Numbered from the stretch's first letter, positions 55,304 through 64,000 are shown. The stretch is 64,000 nt of DNA from Phytohabitans suffuscus (GCF_011764565.1 NZ_AP022871.1:1426001-1490000); one strand, 5' to 3'. Notes: generated from the letters alone by a model not told the origin. Made by a program: numbers and translations.

Positions 55304-56863
55304 GTGACCTCCCCCATTCCGACCCTGAGCCTCGTCGACACAGATCCCGCCGAGCTCGCCGTCGATGCCATCGTGATCGGCGTGCACAGCGTGAACGGAG
55401 ACGGGGCTGGCGGGGACGGCGGCAGCCTCCTGCTGGCCAGCGGCGCGGAGAGCATCGTCGCGGCGTTCGACGGGCAGCTCACCGGCACGCTCGCGCTGCT
55501 CGGCGCCACCGGCGCGCCCGGCGAGGTGACCAAGCTCGCCACGCTCGGCACGATCACCGCGCCGGTGGTGGCCGCGGTCGGGCTCGGCCCGGAGCCGACC
55601 GGTGCCGCCCCGCCGCCGGAGACGCTGCGGCGGGCCAGCGGCGCGTCGGTCCGGGCGCTGGCGGGCACCGGTACGGTCGCGCTGAGCCTGCCGCTCCCCG
55701 ACGACGAGGACGCGCCCGCCGCGCTGCGCGCCGTCGCCGAGGGCGCGCTGCTGGGGGCGTACCGCTTCACGGGGTACAAGACGAAGCCGCAGCCGGGCCG
55801 GCGGGCTCCGGTGAGCGCGGTGGTCGTGCACGTGCCGGACGCGGCGGAGGCGGCGGCCGAGGCGGAGGTGGCCCGCGCCGCGGTGGTGGCGCGGGCGGTC
55901 GCGCAGACCCGCGACTGGGTCAACACCCCGCCCAACGAGCTGCGCCCGCCCCGGTTCGCCGACGCGGTGGCCGAGGCCGGCCGCGCGGCTGGGCTCGACG
56001 TCGAGGTGCTCGACGAGGAGGCGCTGCGCGAGGGTGGTTTCGGGGGCATCCTCGCGGTCGGGCTGGGCTCGTCGGCGCCGCCACGGCTGGTGCGCCTTTC
56101 GTACACGCCGGCCGGGGCCGGCCGGCATGTGGCGCTCGTCGGCAAGGGGATCACGTTCGACACCGGCGGTTTCTCCATCAAGCCGGCGCAGGGCATGTGG
56201 GAGATGAAGTCCGACATGGCGGGCGCCGCCGCGGTCACCGCCACGATGCTCGCGGTCGCCGCGCTCCGGCCGGCGGTGGCGGTCACCGCGTACGTGCCGA
56301 TGGCGGAGAACATGGCCTCCGCGACCGCGTACCGCCCCGGCGACGTGGTGACGATGCGCAACGGCAAGCGCGTGGAGGTGCTCAACACCGACGCCGAAGG
56401 CCGCATGATCCTCGGCGACGCGATGGCCCTGGCCTGCGAGAACGGCTGCGACTACCTCTTCGAGACCTCGACGCTGACCGGCGGCCAGGTGGTAGCGCTG
56501 GGCAAGCGGGTGGCCGGCGTGATGGGCACCCCCGAGCTGTGCGACCGCGTCAAGGCGGCCGGCGAGCAGGTGGGCGAGCCGGCGTGGCCGATGCCGCTGC
56601 CCGAGGACGTGCGCAAGGGCATGGACTCCGACGTGGCCGACATCTCCCAGGTCAACGCCGGCATGGACCGGGCCGGCCACATGCTGCAGGGCGGCGTGTT
56701 CCTGCGCGAGTTCGTGTCCGACGACGTCTCGTGGGCGCACATCGACATCGCCGGCCCGAGCTACCACTCGGGCGAGCCGACCGGCTACTGGGCCAAGGGC
56801 GGCACGGGCGTACCGGTGCGCACGCTGCTCGCGCTGATCGACGACGTCGCGGCCGCCGGCTGA
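55304..56863 (+). CDS. pepA: Leucyl aminopeptidase (M17)
   Basis: 519-aa cytoplasmic metallo-aminopeptidase that removes N-terminal residues from peptides. The C-terminal catalytic domain is complete: VALVGKGITFDTGGFSIKP (Lys281 and metal Asp), EMKSDMAGAAAV, and the family signature NTDAEGRMILGDA at 361-373 with metal-binding Asp/Glu and the catalytic Arg. The N-terminal domain is variable. The start is GTG 55304, divergent from gcvT by 161 bp. A 56-bp repeat begins 30 nt after its stop. Confidence 0.92.
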   Translation: MTSPIPTLSLVDTDPAELAVDAIVIGVHSVNGDGAGGDGGSLLLASGAESIVAAFDGQLTGTLALLGATGAPGEVTKLATLGTITAPVVAAVGLGPEPTGAAPPPETLRRASGASVRALAGTGTVALSLPLPDDEDAPAALRAVAEGALLGAYRFTGYKTKPQPGRRAPVSAVVVHVPDAAEAAAEAEVARAAVVARAVAQTRDWVNTPPNELRPPRFADAVAEAGRAAGLDVEVLDEEALREGGFGGILAVGLGSSAPPRLVRLSYTPAGAGRHVALVGKGITFDTGGFSIKPAQGMWEMKSDMAGAAAVTATMLAVAALRPAVAVTAYVPMAENMASATAYRPGDVVTMRNGKRVEVLNTDAEGRMILGDAMALACENGCDYLFETSTLTGGQVVALGKRVAGVMGTPELCDRVKAAGEQVGEPAWPMPLPEDVRKGMDSDVADISQVNAGMDRAGHMLQGGVFLREFVSDDVSWAHIDIAGPSYHSGEPTGYWAKGGTGVPVRTLLALIDDVAAAG

Positions 56864-56893
56864 CACCCGATCAACCCCAACCCGAGGATCTGA

Positions 56894-56949
56894 GCTGCCG
56901 CGACGTCCGCGGTGGTCCGGACCGTTGCTCCCGCGGCCTCACCCTCCGC
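56894..56949 (+). repeat. 56-bp 3'-end repeat, copy 4
   Basis: Begins GCTGCCGCGACGTCCGCGGT, 30 nt after the pepA stop, in its sense orientation. Confidence 0.85.
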
Positions 56950-57158
56950 GGTCCACGACCACATCGACCACTCGCGGGGTCTAATGTGGACAAACCGGAC
57001 CCCCGGAAGATCGCTGGACCTTTTCGGGTCGGGACGTTGACGTCTGTCCATGTTGGTGGCGGCTCGACGGGATCGTGGACCGCAGCTGCCCGATGAGGGT
57101 GGCGCACGTCCACGATCACCCGCCGACGGGCGGGTCCATGATCGGGGCGGCGGCAATA

Positions 57159-57206
57159 GATCGTGGTATGAACCAGCCCTCATAGGGGCGGTTCCGTACC
57201 ACGATC
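57159..57206 (+). repeat. 48-bp hairpin repeat, copy B
   Basis: GATCGTGGTA and TACCACGATC pair at its ends. Its reverse complement matches copy A (35050-35097) at most positions with no length change. The following tail (AAGCGGACAAAGCGGCAGAA) is also related to that of copy A. Confidence 0.8.
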
Positions 57207-57478
57207 CGATCCCAGCCTCCGCAGCAAGCGGACAAAGCGGCAGAAAGCAGCTCTCGGCAGTGGTCGCCTGTCCACAGACGGCGATCTCGGCGGGCCCGGG
57301 GATCACGGACCTACGCGCGTCCCCGGGATCTGGACCAGCGCCGGCCGGGCAGGCGATCGGAAATCATCCCAACAGAGGATGAGATGGGACTTTGGCGCCC
57401 GAAAGCTTCCCGGTCCCGCGCGTGTGCCCCTTATGGCCGACCGGTTCGGGCCGGGATCCGCGGCCCGGCCCGACCAGC

Positions 57479-57534
57479 GCGGAGGGTGAGGCCGCGGGAG
57501 CAACGGTCTTGACCCCGGCGGGCGTCGCGGTAGC
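57479..57534 (-). repeat. 56-bp 3'-end repeat, copy 5
   Basis: Minus-strand copy located 18 nt after the stop of the gene at 57553, in its sense orientation. It is the most divergent copy in the middle (GGTCAAGACC in place of GGTCCGGACC) but the same length. Confidence 0.85.
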
Positions 57535-57552
57535 CCTGGAAATGGATCTCCG

Positions 57553-57885
57553 TCAGACGGTGCCGCCGGCGGCCTTCTTGCGGCGCTCGTTGTAGTCGCG
57601 CATGCGCTGCGGATAGCCGACCAGGGCGACGTCGTAGATCGGGATCGCCAAGCGGTGGGCGAAGCGGCGCGCGCCCTCGGGGCTGTCGATGCGCCGGCGG
57701 GTCCACTCGCCGTCGTGGGCGATGAGGAGCACGGTCGTCTCGGTCACCGTGGTGCGGGGCTCGATGAACGCCTCGACGCCGCGCCGGGACCGGACAAACT
57801 CCTCAAGATGCTCCAGATCGGCACGACTCGCCCCGCGATGACCCGGCGCGCCACTCGAATCCTTGCGCCGACGAAACCAGGCCAC
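57553..57885 (-). CDS. Conserved small protein of unknown function
   Basis: 110-aa basic protein: MAWFRRRKDSSGAPGHRG, then RADLEHLEEFVRSRRGVEAF, IEPRTTVTETTVLLIAHDGE, WTRRRIDSPEGARRFAHRLA and IPIYDVALVGYPQRMRDYNE. The middle looks like a small alpha-beta fold. I recall close relatives in many actinobacteria, unnamed. GTG 57885 has GGGAGAGAG just upstream; the open frame further upstream runs antisense through the 99-bp repeats and is not coding. Function unknown. Confidence 0.75.
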   Translation of the reverse strand: MAWFRRRKDSSGAPGHRGASRADLEHLEEFVRSRRGVEAFIEPRTTVTETTVLLIAHDGEWTRRRIDSPEGARRFAHRLAIPIYDVALVGYPQRMRDYNERRKKAAGGTV

Positions 57886-58336
57886 CGGCTCTCTCCCTCC
57901 GCACCCCTCATTGATGAATGCGGCAAGCCTACGTCCCGAAGCCAGTGATGTCCGATCCGAGGAGCGCAGCGACGAGAACGGACAGATCTGGCTTCGGGAC
58001 GTCAGCGAGCGCAGCGAGCAATCCGGCTCGGTCCCCGAAGCCAGTGATGTCCGATCCGAGGAGCGCAGCGACGAGAACGGACAGAACCGGCTACAGGACG
58101 TCAGCGAGCGCAGCGAGCAATCCGGCTCGGTCCCCGAAGCCAGTGATGTCCGATCCGAGGAGCGCAGCGACGAGGATGAACGAACTGGCCGCGGGAGGTC
58201 AGCGGGCCGTCCAACCAGGACCGGAGACGTGTCGTTGGGCACCTCGGTGACGCGTGAGGCTCGCACAAGTGACAAGATGGCCGGGGGATTTCACAGCGTA
58301 GACCCGCGTAGCAACGATGCGACCTGGGAGTTGAAT
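57886..58336. other. 0.45-kb stretch with 99-bp tandem repeats upstream of lpdA
   Basis: Between two divergent genes. It contains the tandem repeats at 57938-58175 and about 160 bp of sequence before lpdA that should hold its promoter. The plus-strand frame of lpdA is open all the way from 57863, but the charged repeat peptide it would encode has no ribosome site of its own. Confidence 0.6.
57938..58175 (+). repeat. 99-bp tandem repeats, about 2.4 copies
   Basis: Units start at 57938, 58037 and 58136 (GAAGCCAGTGATGTCCGATC) and are nearly identical over 99 bp; the third is cut after about 40 bp. Each unit contains GAGGAGCGCAGCGACGAG and GAGCGCAGCGAGC subrepeats. Confidence 0.88.
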
Positions 58337-59715
58337 ATGAGCGGCGAGACCTTCGACGTAGTGATTCTCGGAGGCGGCAGCGGCGGTTACGCCACAGCTC
58401 TGCGGGCCGCACAACTGGACCTATCGGTCGTTCTGATCGAAAAGGACAAGCTCGGCGGCACCTGCCTGCACCGTGGCTGCATCCCCACCAAGGCCCTCCT
58501 CCACGCCGGCGAGGTCGCCGACCAGACCCGCGAATCCGACGCATTCGGCATCAAGGCCGAGCTCATCGGGGTCGACATGGCGGGGGTCAACGCATACAAG
58601 GACGGCGTTGTCGCCAAGCTCTACAAGGGCCTGCAGGGTCTGGTCAAGGCCGCCAAAATCACGTATGTCGAGGGCGCCGGTCGCCTGGTCGCGCCGGACA
58701 CCGTGGAGGTCGACGGCACCCGTTACACGGGTCGCAACGTCGTGCTGGCCACCGGGTCGTACTCGCGCACCCTGCCCGGCCTGGAGCTGGACGGCAAGCG
58801 GGTCATCTCCAGCGAGCACGCGCTCAACCTCGACCGCGTCCCCACCTCGGCGATCGTGCTGGGTGGCGGAGTGATCGGCGTCGAGTTCGCCAGCGCGTGG
58901 CGCTCGCTCGGCAGTGAGGTCACGATCGTCGAGGCGCTCCCCGGCTGCTCGCCGCCGAGGACGAGGAGGCTTCGAAGGCGGTCGAGCGGGCATTCCGCAA
59001 GCGTGGCATCGGCTTCAAGACCGGCAAGCCTTTCGAAAAGGTCGAGCCGACCGACAACGGGGTCCGCGTGGCGATCGCCGGCGGCGAGACGCTCGAGGCT
59101 GAGCTGTTGCTCGTCGCGGTCGGCCGCGGCCCGACCACGGCCGGCGTCGGCTACGAGGAGCAGGGGGTCAAGATGGAGCGCGGCTTCGTCCTCACCGACG
59201 ACCGCCTGCGCACCAGCGTGCCCAACGTCTTCGCGGTCGGCGACATCGTCCCCGGCCTCCAGCTCGCGCACCGCGGCTTCCAGCAGGGCATTTTCGTGGC
59301 CGAGGAGATCGCGGGCAAAAACCCGGCGCCGATCGACGAGGCCGGCATCCCCCGGGTCACCTACTCCGACCCCGAGGTCGCGTCGATGGGACTGACCGAG
59401 GCGAAGGCCAAGGAGAAGTACGGCGCCGACAAGGTGCAGGCGTACAACTACAACCTCGGCGGCAACGGCAAGAGCCAGATCCTGCGCACCCAGGGCTTCG
59501 TCAAGCTGGTCCGGGTGGCGGACGGTCCGGTGGTCGGTGTGCACATGGTCGGCGCCCGCGTCGGCGAGCTGATCGGTGAGGCGCAGCTCATCTACAACTG
59601 GGAGGCCTACCCGGCCGAGGTCGCCCAGCTGGTCCACGCACACCCCACGCAGAACGAGGCGCTCGGCGAGGCCCACCTCGCCCTCGCGGGCAAGCCCCTG
59701 CACGCCCACGCCTGA
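58337..59715 (+). CDS. lpdA: Dihydrolipoyl dehydrogenase, E3 (one frameshift in this sequence)
   Basis: FAD enzyme that reoxidises lipoyl groups of 2-oxoacid dehydrogenase complexes; corrected length 459 aa. FDVVILGGGSGGYATALRAA is the FAD site, GGTCLHRGCIPTKALLH carries the redox disulfide (Cys43, Cys48), IVLGGGVIGVEFASAWRSLG the NAD site, and HAHPTQNEALGEAHLAL the C-terminal His-x4-Glu pair. After VEALP the frame breaks at the CCCC run 58939-58942; one added C gives LPRLLAAEDEEASKAV. ATG 58337 has GGAG 6 nt upstream. It precedes sucB by 39 bp. The break is probably a sequence error. Confidence 0.9.
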
Positions 59716-59754
59716 CTAGAGTTTCCCGCGGAGCCTTTGAAGGAGTCTGGAAAG

Positions 59755-61629
59755 ATGCCGGTATCCGTCCCAATGCCCCGCCTGGGCGAGAGCGTCACCG
59801 AGGGCACCGTCACTCGCTGGCTTAAGCAGGAGGGCGACCGGGTCGAGGCCGACGAGCCGCTGCTCGAGGTCTCGACCGACAAGGTCGACACCGAGATCCC
59901 GTCGCCCGCCGCCGGCGTGCTGACCCGGATCGTCGTGCAGGAGGACGAGACCGCCGAGGTCGGCGCGGAGCTGGCCGTCATCTCCGGCGACGAGGAGGGC
60001 GCGGCGCCGTCCGAGGCCCCGCAGCAGGCGCAGCCGGCCGCGGAGGCACCGGCGCAGGAGCCCCCGCAGCAGGCACCCGCCCAGCAGCAGGCCCCGGCGC
60101 AGCCCGAGCCGGAGCCGGAGCCGGCTCCCGCGCCGGCCGCCGCCGCACCGGCGCCCGCACAGCCCAGCGCCCAGGCCGAGGCCGCGCCCGAGCAGCAGGG
60201 TGGCCAGCCGGGGGCGAACGGCGGCACCACGGTCGTGAAGATGCCGGCGCTCGGCGAGAGCGTCACCGAGGGCACCGTGACCCGCTGGCTCAAGCAGGTC
60301 GGGGAGAATGTCGACCTCGACGAGCCGCTGCTCGAGGTCTCCACCGACAAGGTCGACACCGAGATCCCGTCGCCGGCCGCCGGCACCCTGATGGAGATCA
60401 AGGTGCAGCAGGACGAGACGGCCGACGTCGGCGCCGAGCTGGCCGTGATCGGCTCCGCCGGCGTGCCGGCGGAAGGCCACGCGGCCGAGTCCGCCCCGGC
60501 CCCGGCAGTCGAGGCGACCAAGGCCGAGGCCATGCCCACCCCGCAGCCGAAGCCCGCCCCCGAGCCCGCCCCGCAGCCCCAGCCGCAGCAACCGGCGCCG
60601 GCCCAGGCCCAGCAGGCGGCCCCGGCCCAGCCGCAGCCGAGCGGTGCGGGCGCCCGCACCGCGCAGGCCAACGGCGGCGACACCGCGTACGTGACGCCGC
60701 TGGTCCGCAAGCTCGCCACCGAGCACAACGTCGACCTCGCATCGCTCAACGGCACCGGGGTCGGCGGCCGGATCCGCAAGCAGGACGTGCTGGAGGCGGC
60801 CGAAAAGGCGAAGGCGGCGGCCGCGGCTCCCGCCCCGGCACCGGCCCAGCCCGCGCAGAAGGCCGCGCCCGCCCCGGCGCCGGCCAAGGCCGAGCCGAGC
60901 CCGCTGCGCGGCCGCACCGAGAAGCTGACCCGCACCCGCATCTCGATCGCCAAGCGGATGTACGAGTCGCTCCAGTCGTCGGCGCAGCTCACCACCGTCG
61001 TCGAGGTCGACGTCACCAGGATCGCCCGGCTGCGGCAGCAGGCCAAGGGCACGTTCCAGCAGCAGCACGGCGTCAAGCTGTCGTTCCTGCCGTTCTTCGC
61101 GGTGGCCGCGGTCGAGGCGCTCGTGCGCTACCCGATCGTCAACGCCGCGATCGACCTGGACGCCGGCACGGTCACCTACCCCGAGGGCGAACACCTGGGC
61201 ATCGCCGTCGACACCGAGCGCGGCCTGCTCGTGCCGGTGATCCGCGACGCGGGCGACCTCAACCTGGCCGGCCTGGCCCGCCGCATCGCCGACCTGGCCG
61301 AGCGCACCCGCACCAACAAGATCAGCCCGGACGAGATCTCCGGCGCCACCTTCACGATCACCAACACCGGCAGCCGGGGCGCCCTCTTCGACACCCCGAT
61401 CGTGCCGAAGCCGCAGTCCGCGATCCTCGGCACCGGCGCGGTGGTCAAGCGGGCGATCGTGGTCGACGACCCCGAGCTCGGCGAGGTCATCACGCCGCGC
61501 TCGATGTGCTACCTCGCGCTGTCGTACGACCACCGGATCGTCGACGGCGCCGACGCGGCCCGCTTCCTCAGCACGGTCAAGGAGCGGCTGGAGGGTGGCC
61601 ACTTCGAGGCCGACCTCGGCCTGGCCTGA
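59755..61629 (+). CDS. sucB: Dihydrolipoamide acyltransferase, E2 (SucB-type)
   Basis: 624-aa core subunit of a 2-oxoacid dehydrogenase complex. Two lipoyl domains start the protein, each with [16 protein letters not shown] (lipoyl Lys43 and Lys199). They are separated by Pro/Ala/Gln-rich flexible linkers. The E3-binding domain is [20 protein letters not shown]. The catalytic domain ends in [18 protein letters not shown] with His593 and Asp597. ATG 59755 has AAGGAG 9 nt upstream, preferred over TTG 59737. With lpdA immediately upstream it supplies E2 and E3. In actinobacteria such E2 proteins serve pyruvate dehydrogenase and may support oxoglutarate dehydrogenase; which one applies here is not decided by sequence. 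A hairpin terminator follows. Confidence 0.9.
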   Translation: MPVSVPMPRLGESVTEGTVTRWLKQEGDRVEADEPLLEVSTDKVDTEIPSPAAGVLTRIVVQEDETAEVGAELAVISGDEEGAAPSEAPQQAQPAAEAPAQEPPQQAPAQQQAPAQPEPEPEPAPAPAAAAPAPAQPSAQAEAAPEQQGGQPGANGGTTVVKMPALGESVTEGTVTRWLKQVGENVDLDEPLLEVSTDKVDTEIPSPAAGTLMEIKVQQDETADVGAELAVIGSAGVPAEGHAAESAPAPAVEATKAEAMPTPQPKPAPEPAPQPQPQQPAPAQAQQAAPAQPQPSGAGARTAQANGGDTAYVTPLVRKLATEHNVDLASLNGTGVGGRIRKQDVLEAAEKAKAAAAAPAPAPAQPAQKAAPAPAPAKAEPSPLRGRTEKLTRTRISIAKRMYESLQSSAQLTTVVEVDVTRIARLRQQAKGTFQQQHGVKLSFLPFFAVAAVEALVRYPIVNAAIDLDAGTVTYPEGEHLGIAVDTERGLLVPVIRDAGDLNLAGLARRIADLAERTRTNKISPDEISGATFTITNTGSRGALFDTPIVPKPQSAILGTGAVVKRAIVVDDPELGEVITPRSMCYLALSYDHRIVDGADAARFLSTVKERLEGGHFEADLGLA

Positions 61630-61645
61630 CCGGGGCGGACACCTC

Positions 61646-61681
61646 GACGCGCGGGTGCCGGTGAGCCGGCGCCCGCGCGTC
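61646..61681 (+). terminator. Terminator hairpin after sucB
   Basis: A 16-bp stem, GACGCGCGGGTGCCGG with CCGGCGCCCGCGCGTC, including one G-T pair, around loop TGAG. It starts 17 nt after the sucB stop. Confidence 0.7.
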
Positions 61682-61691
61682 CTTCGTGGCG

Positions 61692-61697
61692 TACCCT
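61692..61697 (+). promoter_or_regulatory. Candidate -10 box (TACCCT) before the TPR remnant
   Basis: TACCCT lies 7 nt before ATG 61705. If functional, the truncated gene is still transcribed as a leaderless message. Confidence 0.35.
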
Positions 61698-61704
61698 CCG
61701 CGCA

Positions 61705-62915
61705 ATGATCGATTCGAGCTACTACGCGGCGCTGGCCGAGCGGGCCGAGCCCCACCTGTACGGCCCCGAGCAGTGCGCCTGGCTGGAGCGGCTCGACCTG
61801 GAGGCGGCCAACCTGCGCGCCGCGCTCGACGGCGCGGTCGAGCGTGGCGACCGCCCGCTCGCGCTGCGGCTGGTCGGCGCGCTGGGCTGGTACTGGTACC
61901 TGCGCGGCCACCACAGCGAGGGCCGGCGCTCGGCCGCCCGCGCGCTGGCCGTTCCCGGCACCGGCGGCGACACGACCCGGGCAGCCGCCTGGGCGGCCGG
62001 ACTCGCGATCGTGGCCGGCGAGGCGGGCCCGGACCGTGCGGTACCCGAGGGTGCCGGCGCCCGCGCGCGGTGGTTCGTGGCCCACGCGCACCTGCGGCTC
62101 GGCGACGTCCCGGCCGCCGGCGCGCTGGTCGAGCAGGCCCTCGCCGCGTTCCGCGAGGCCGGCGACCGCTGGGGCGAGGCGGCCGCGCTCGCCAGCCGCG
62201 CCAGGCGGGCCATCCTGCGGGGCGACCTCACGGCGGGCGCCCGGGACGGCGAGCGGAGCCTGGCCGTCTTCACCGAGGTCGGCGACCGGTGGGGCCAGCG
62301 GTACGCCGGCGAGCAGCTCGCCCACCTCGCCGAGATCGCCGGCGACTACGCGACCGCGGCCCGGCTGTACCAGGACGGCTCGCTCGGCCAGGGCCGGGTC
62401 GCCATGCTGACCGGCGACCACGACCGGGCCCGGGAGTCCTTCGAGCGGGCGCTGCGCCTGGCGGTGGAGCGGTCCGACGGCTTCGAGCAGGAGGGGGCCC
62501 GGCTGGGGCTGGCCCAGCTCGCCCGGCGCACCGGCGACCTCGACGGTGCCGAGGCGCAGCTGCGTACGATCCTCGCCCGGCACGAGCGCCTCGCCGCCGA
62601 CCACGGCCGGCCCTTCCACGGCGTGACGCTGGTGCTGGCCGAGCTGGGCTTCGCCGCCGAGGAGCGGGGTGACGCCGCCCTCGCGAGGTCGCTGCACGAG
62701 CGGGGGCTCGCCGCCGCGCACGAGATCGGCGACCCCCGCGCCGAGGCGCTGGCCCACGAGGGCCTGGCCGCTGCCGCCGCGCTCGACGGCGACCGCCGCG
62801 CGGCGTGGACCCACCTGACCCAGGCGATCCGCCTCCGCGGCCCGGACACCCCGCTGCCCCGGCCGAACGCCGCGACGTCGAGCGCACCGTCGCCACGCTG
62901 AGCGGCCGGCGCTGA
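61705..62915 (+). pseudogene. Orphan C-terminal TPR region of an AfsR/BTAD-type regulator
   Basis: Corrected length 403 aa. The sequence YYAALAERAEPHLYGPEQCA, then WLERLDLEAANLRAALDGAV, is the segment that directly follows the ATPase part in large AfsR/LuxR-type regulators; TPR repeats follow (AGERARESFERALRL-like DHDRARESFERALRLAVE). Neither a DNA-binding domain nor an ATPase precedes it. One base is missing in CCCC at 62857-62860; adding it gives PLPPAERRDVERTVATLSGR and a stop at 62915. It could be a remnant of a regulator or a stand-alone TPR protein; a promoter-like TACCCT before the ATG favours expression. Confidence 0.6.
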
Positions 62916-62955
62916 TCGGCGAGCCTGATCGACCCGGGCGGGGGAGGATGGGCGG

Positions 62956-63858
62956 ATGCGGGTTGTCATCTCCGGCGCGTCGGGGTTTCTCGGCCAGCGG
63001 TTGGCGCGGTGGCTGACCGAAAACGGGCACCAGGTCACCCGGCTCGTCCGGCGCGCGGCCGGGAGTCCCGGCGAGGTCTCCTGGGATCCGGCGGCGGGCC
63101 GGCTCGACCCGGCCGCGCTGGCACCGCACGACGCGGTGGTCAACCTCTCCGGCGCGAACATCGGCGACCATCGCTGGACCGACCGGTACAAGCGGGTGCT
63201 GGTCTCCAGCCGGATCGACACCACCGGCACGCTCGCCCGCGCCCTCGCCGCGCTGCCCGGCGGTGAGCGGCCCGGCACGCTGGTCAATATCGGGGGCATC
63301 AACGTGTACGGCGACACCGGCGACAGCACGGTCGACGAGCAGTCCCCGCCGGGCACCGGCTTCCTCGCCGACCTCTGCCAGCGGTGGGAGGGGGCCACCG
63401 CGCCGGCCGAGGAGGCGGGTGTACGGGTCGTGCGGGTGCGCAGCGGCACGCCCCTGCACCGCGACGGCGGCTACCTCAAGCCGCAGATGCTCCCCTTCCG
63501 CCTGGGTATCGGCGGCAAGCTGGGCAGCGGCCGGCAGTGGATGCCGTGGGTCTCGATGGTCGACTGGCTGCTGGCGATGGCGTTCGTGCTGGAGCGCGCC
63601 GAGCTCGCCGGCCCGGTCAACGTGGTCTCCCCGGAGCCGGTGCGAAACTCCGACTTCACCAGGGAGTTCGGCGCGGCGCTGCACCGGCCGGTGATCATGC
63701 CGCTCCCCACGCCCGCGCTGCGGGTCGCGCTCGGCGAGATGGTGCCGGAGACCCTGGCCAGCGTGCGGGCCCGGCCGGGCGTGCTGCTCGACGCGGGCTT
63801 CAGGTTTCGGCAGCCGGGTGTGCGAGAGGCGCTGGAGGCCGCGCTCCACGACCGCTGA
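62956..63858 (+). CDS. TIGR01777-family SDR-type protein
   Basis: 300-aa protein with a Rossmann NAD(P) site at the start, MRVVISGASGFLGQRLARWL, and the family hallmarks HDAVVNLSGANIGDHRWTD, RIDTTGTLARAL, LPFRLGIGGKLGSGRQWMPW and VNVVSPEPVRNSDFTREFG. The last 50 residues form the DUF1731 C-terminal domain. The usual Tyr-x3-Lys of SDR enzymes is not obvious, as is typical of this family. Its reaction is unknown; relatives are called epimerases or cell-division inhibitors. GGAGG precedes ATG 62956. Its 3' end overlaps the convergent oxidoreductase gene by 59 nt. Confidence 0.87.
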   Translation: MRVVISGASGFLGQRLARWLTENGHQVTRLVRRAAGSPGEVSWDPAAGRLDPAALAPHDAVVNLSGANIGDHRWTDRYKRVLVSSRIDTTGTLARALAALPGGERPGTLVNIGGINVYGDTGDSTVDEQSPPGTGFLADLCQRWEGATAPAEEAGVRVVRVRSGTPLHRDGGYLKPQMLPFRLGIGGKLGSGRQWMPWVSMVDWLLAMAFVLERAELAGPVNVVSPEPVRNSDFTREFGAALHRPVIMPLPTPALRVALGEMVPETLASVRARPGVLLDAGFRFRQPGVREALEAALHDR

Positions 63859-64000
63859 GCCGCGGCAGCACCTCCGCCCCCAGCGCGGCGATCAGCTCCA
63901 GCGTGGCGGCGCGGTCGCCGGCCGCCTCGACCATCAGCAGCACCCGGGACGCGCCGGTGGCCAGCAGCCCCTCCGCCACCTCCGCGGGCGTACCGATCGG
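63800..64000 (-). CDS. LLM-class flavin-dependent oxidoreductase, C-terminal end (runs off right edge)
   Basis: The minus-strand frame open from the window edge ends at a TGA at 63800-63802. The visible C-terminus reads PIGTPAEVAEGLLATGASRV, LLMVEAAGDRAATLELIAAL, GAEVLPRLSGRG. The G-T-P-x-E-V-A-x-x-L segment and the final E-V-L-P-x-L are typical of F420/FMN-dependent luciferase-like oxidoreductases. Only 66 residues are seen, so cofactor and substrate are undetermined. It overlaps the convergent TIGR01777 gene by 59 nt; a 1-base error here could lengthen the tail artificially. Confidence 0.6.
   Translation of the reverse strand, partial: PIGTPAEVAEGLLATGASRVLLMVEAAGDRAATLELIAALGAEVLPRLSGRGARPPAPLAHPAAET

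Larger units (their letters stand above)
56864..57552. other. 0.7-kb gene-free island between convergent genes
   Basis: No supportable gene. It is organised like the island at 34719-35861: inverted 56-bp repeats lie near each end (56894-56949 and 57479-57534), a 48-bp hairpin at 57159-57206, and a conserved tail at about 57226-57250. Several further dyads (for example CGTGGACC near 57075 with a partner about 30 nt on) suggest structured RNA. Confidence 0.7.

Noticed and set aside
57938..58175. 99-bp repeats as a CRISPR array or attachment site
   Set aside because: Units are directly adjacent and near identical over their full length, with no variable spacers; no integrase is nearby.
59716..63849. 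A 1377-codon open frame antisense to sucB, the TPR remnant and the TIGR01777 gene
   Set aside because: It is a third-position shadow of high-GC genes: Arg/Gly/Leu-rich, no motifs, no start signal, while the opposite strand encodes clear families.

Overview
The window is very GC-rich DNA with actinobacterial coding style: many GTG starts, frequent 4-nt stop/start overlaps, TANNNT boxes 6-8 nt before start codons, an actinobacterial bc1-aa3 respiratory cluster (QcrCAB with a diheme QcrC, CtaC/E/F), an AdoK-type kinase, DUF3043 and DUF2461 proteins and a fused CobU-CobT. I infer a member of the Micromonosporaceae. No rRNA, tRNA, CRISPR array, prophage or insertion sequence was seen; this is ordinary chromosome.

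Layout. 1-5.9 kb: end of a coiled-coil protein, a DnaQ/UvrC-like nuclease, a Rel-type (p)ppGpp enzyme, a Nudix hydrolase and a nucleotidyltransferase. 5.9-12.5 kb: a giant CtpI-like P-type ATPase, small regulators, an alpha/beta hydrolase and FolD. 12.7-22 kb: respiratory genes qcrB-qcrA-qcrC-ctaE and ctaF-ctaC on the minus strand, with ctaG, a receiver-like protein and trpD between them; ctaD is absent. 22-31.8 kb: cysteine desulfurase-TusA, adoK, erpA, a MarR regulator beside a decayed MFS gene, glycerate kinase, nadA, a MurA-family enzyme, DUF3043 and DUF2461. 31.8-43.5 kb: a class III cyclase-ATPase, an ECF41 sigma factor with its own promoter, a NarL-type two-component system, AzlCD with an XRE-cupin regulator, and an ABC-2 exporter. 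43.7-55 kb: a very long low-complexity protein ending in TPR and WG repeats, an aldo/keto reductase, a site-2-type protease, cobUT-cobS and gcvT. 55-64 kb: pepA, a small conserved protein, lpdA-sucB (E3 and E2 of a 2-oxoacid dehydrogenase), a TPR remnant, a TIGR01777 protein and the tail of an LLM-class oxidoreductase.

Two window-wide patterns matter most. First, twelve genes, several of them core metabolism (qcrB, lpdA, nadA, gcvT, adoK), are each broken by exactly one missing base, nearly always in a short G or C run. In every case adding one G or C restores a full-length family member, so these are most likely sequencing or assembly errors. Second, a 56-bp sequence occurs five times without any length change, each time 18-55 nt after a stop codon and always in the sense orientation of that gene. 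Two copies are followed by a conserved tail and a 48-bp hairpin. This looks like an undescribed 3'-end module or a non-autonomous repeat and is the best candidate for something new here.
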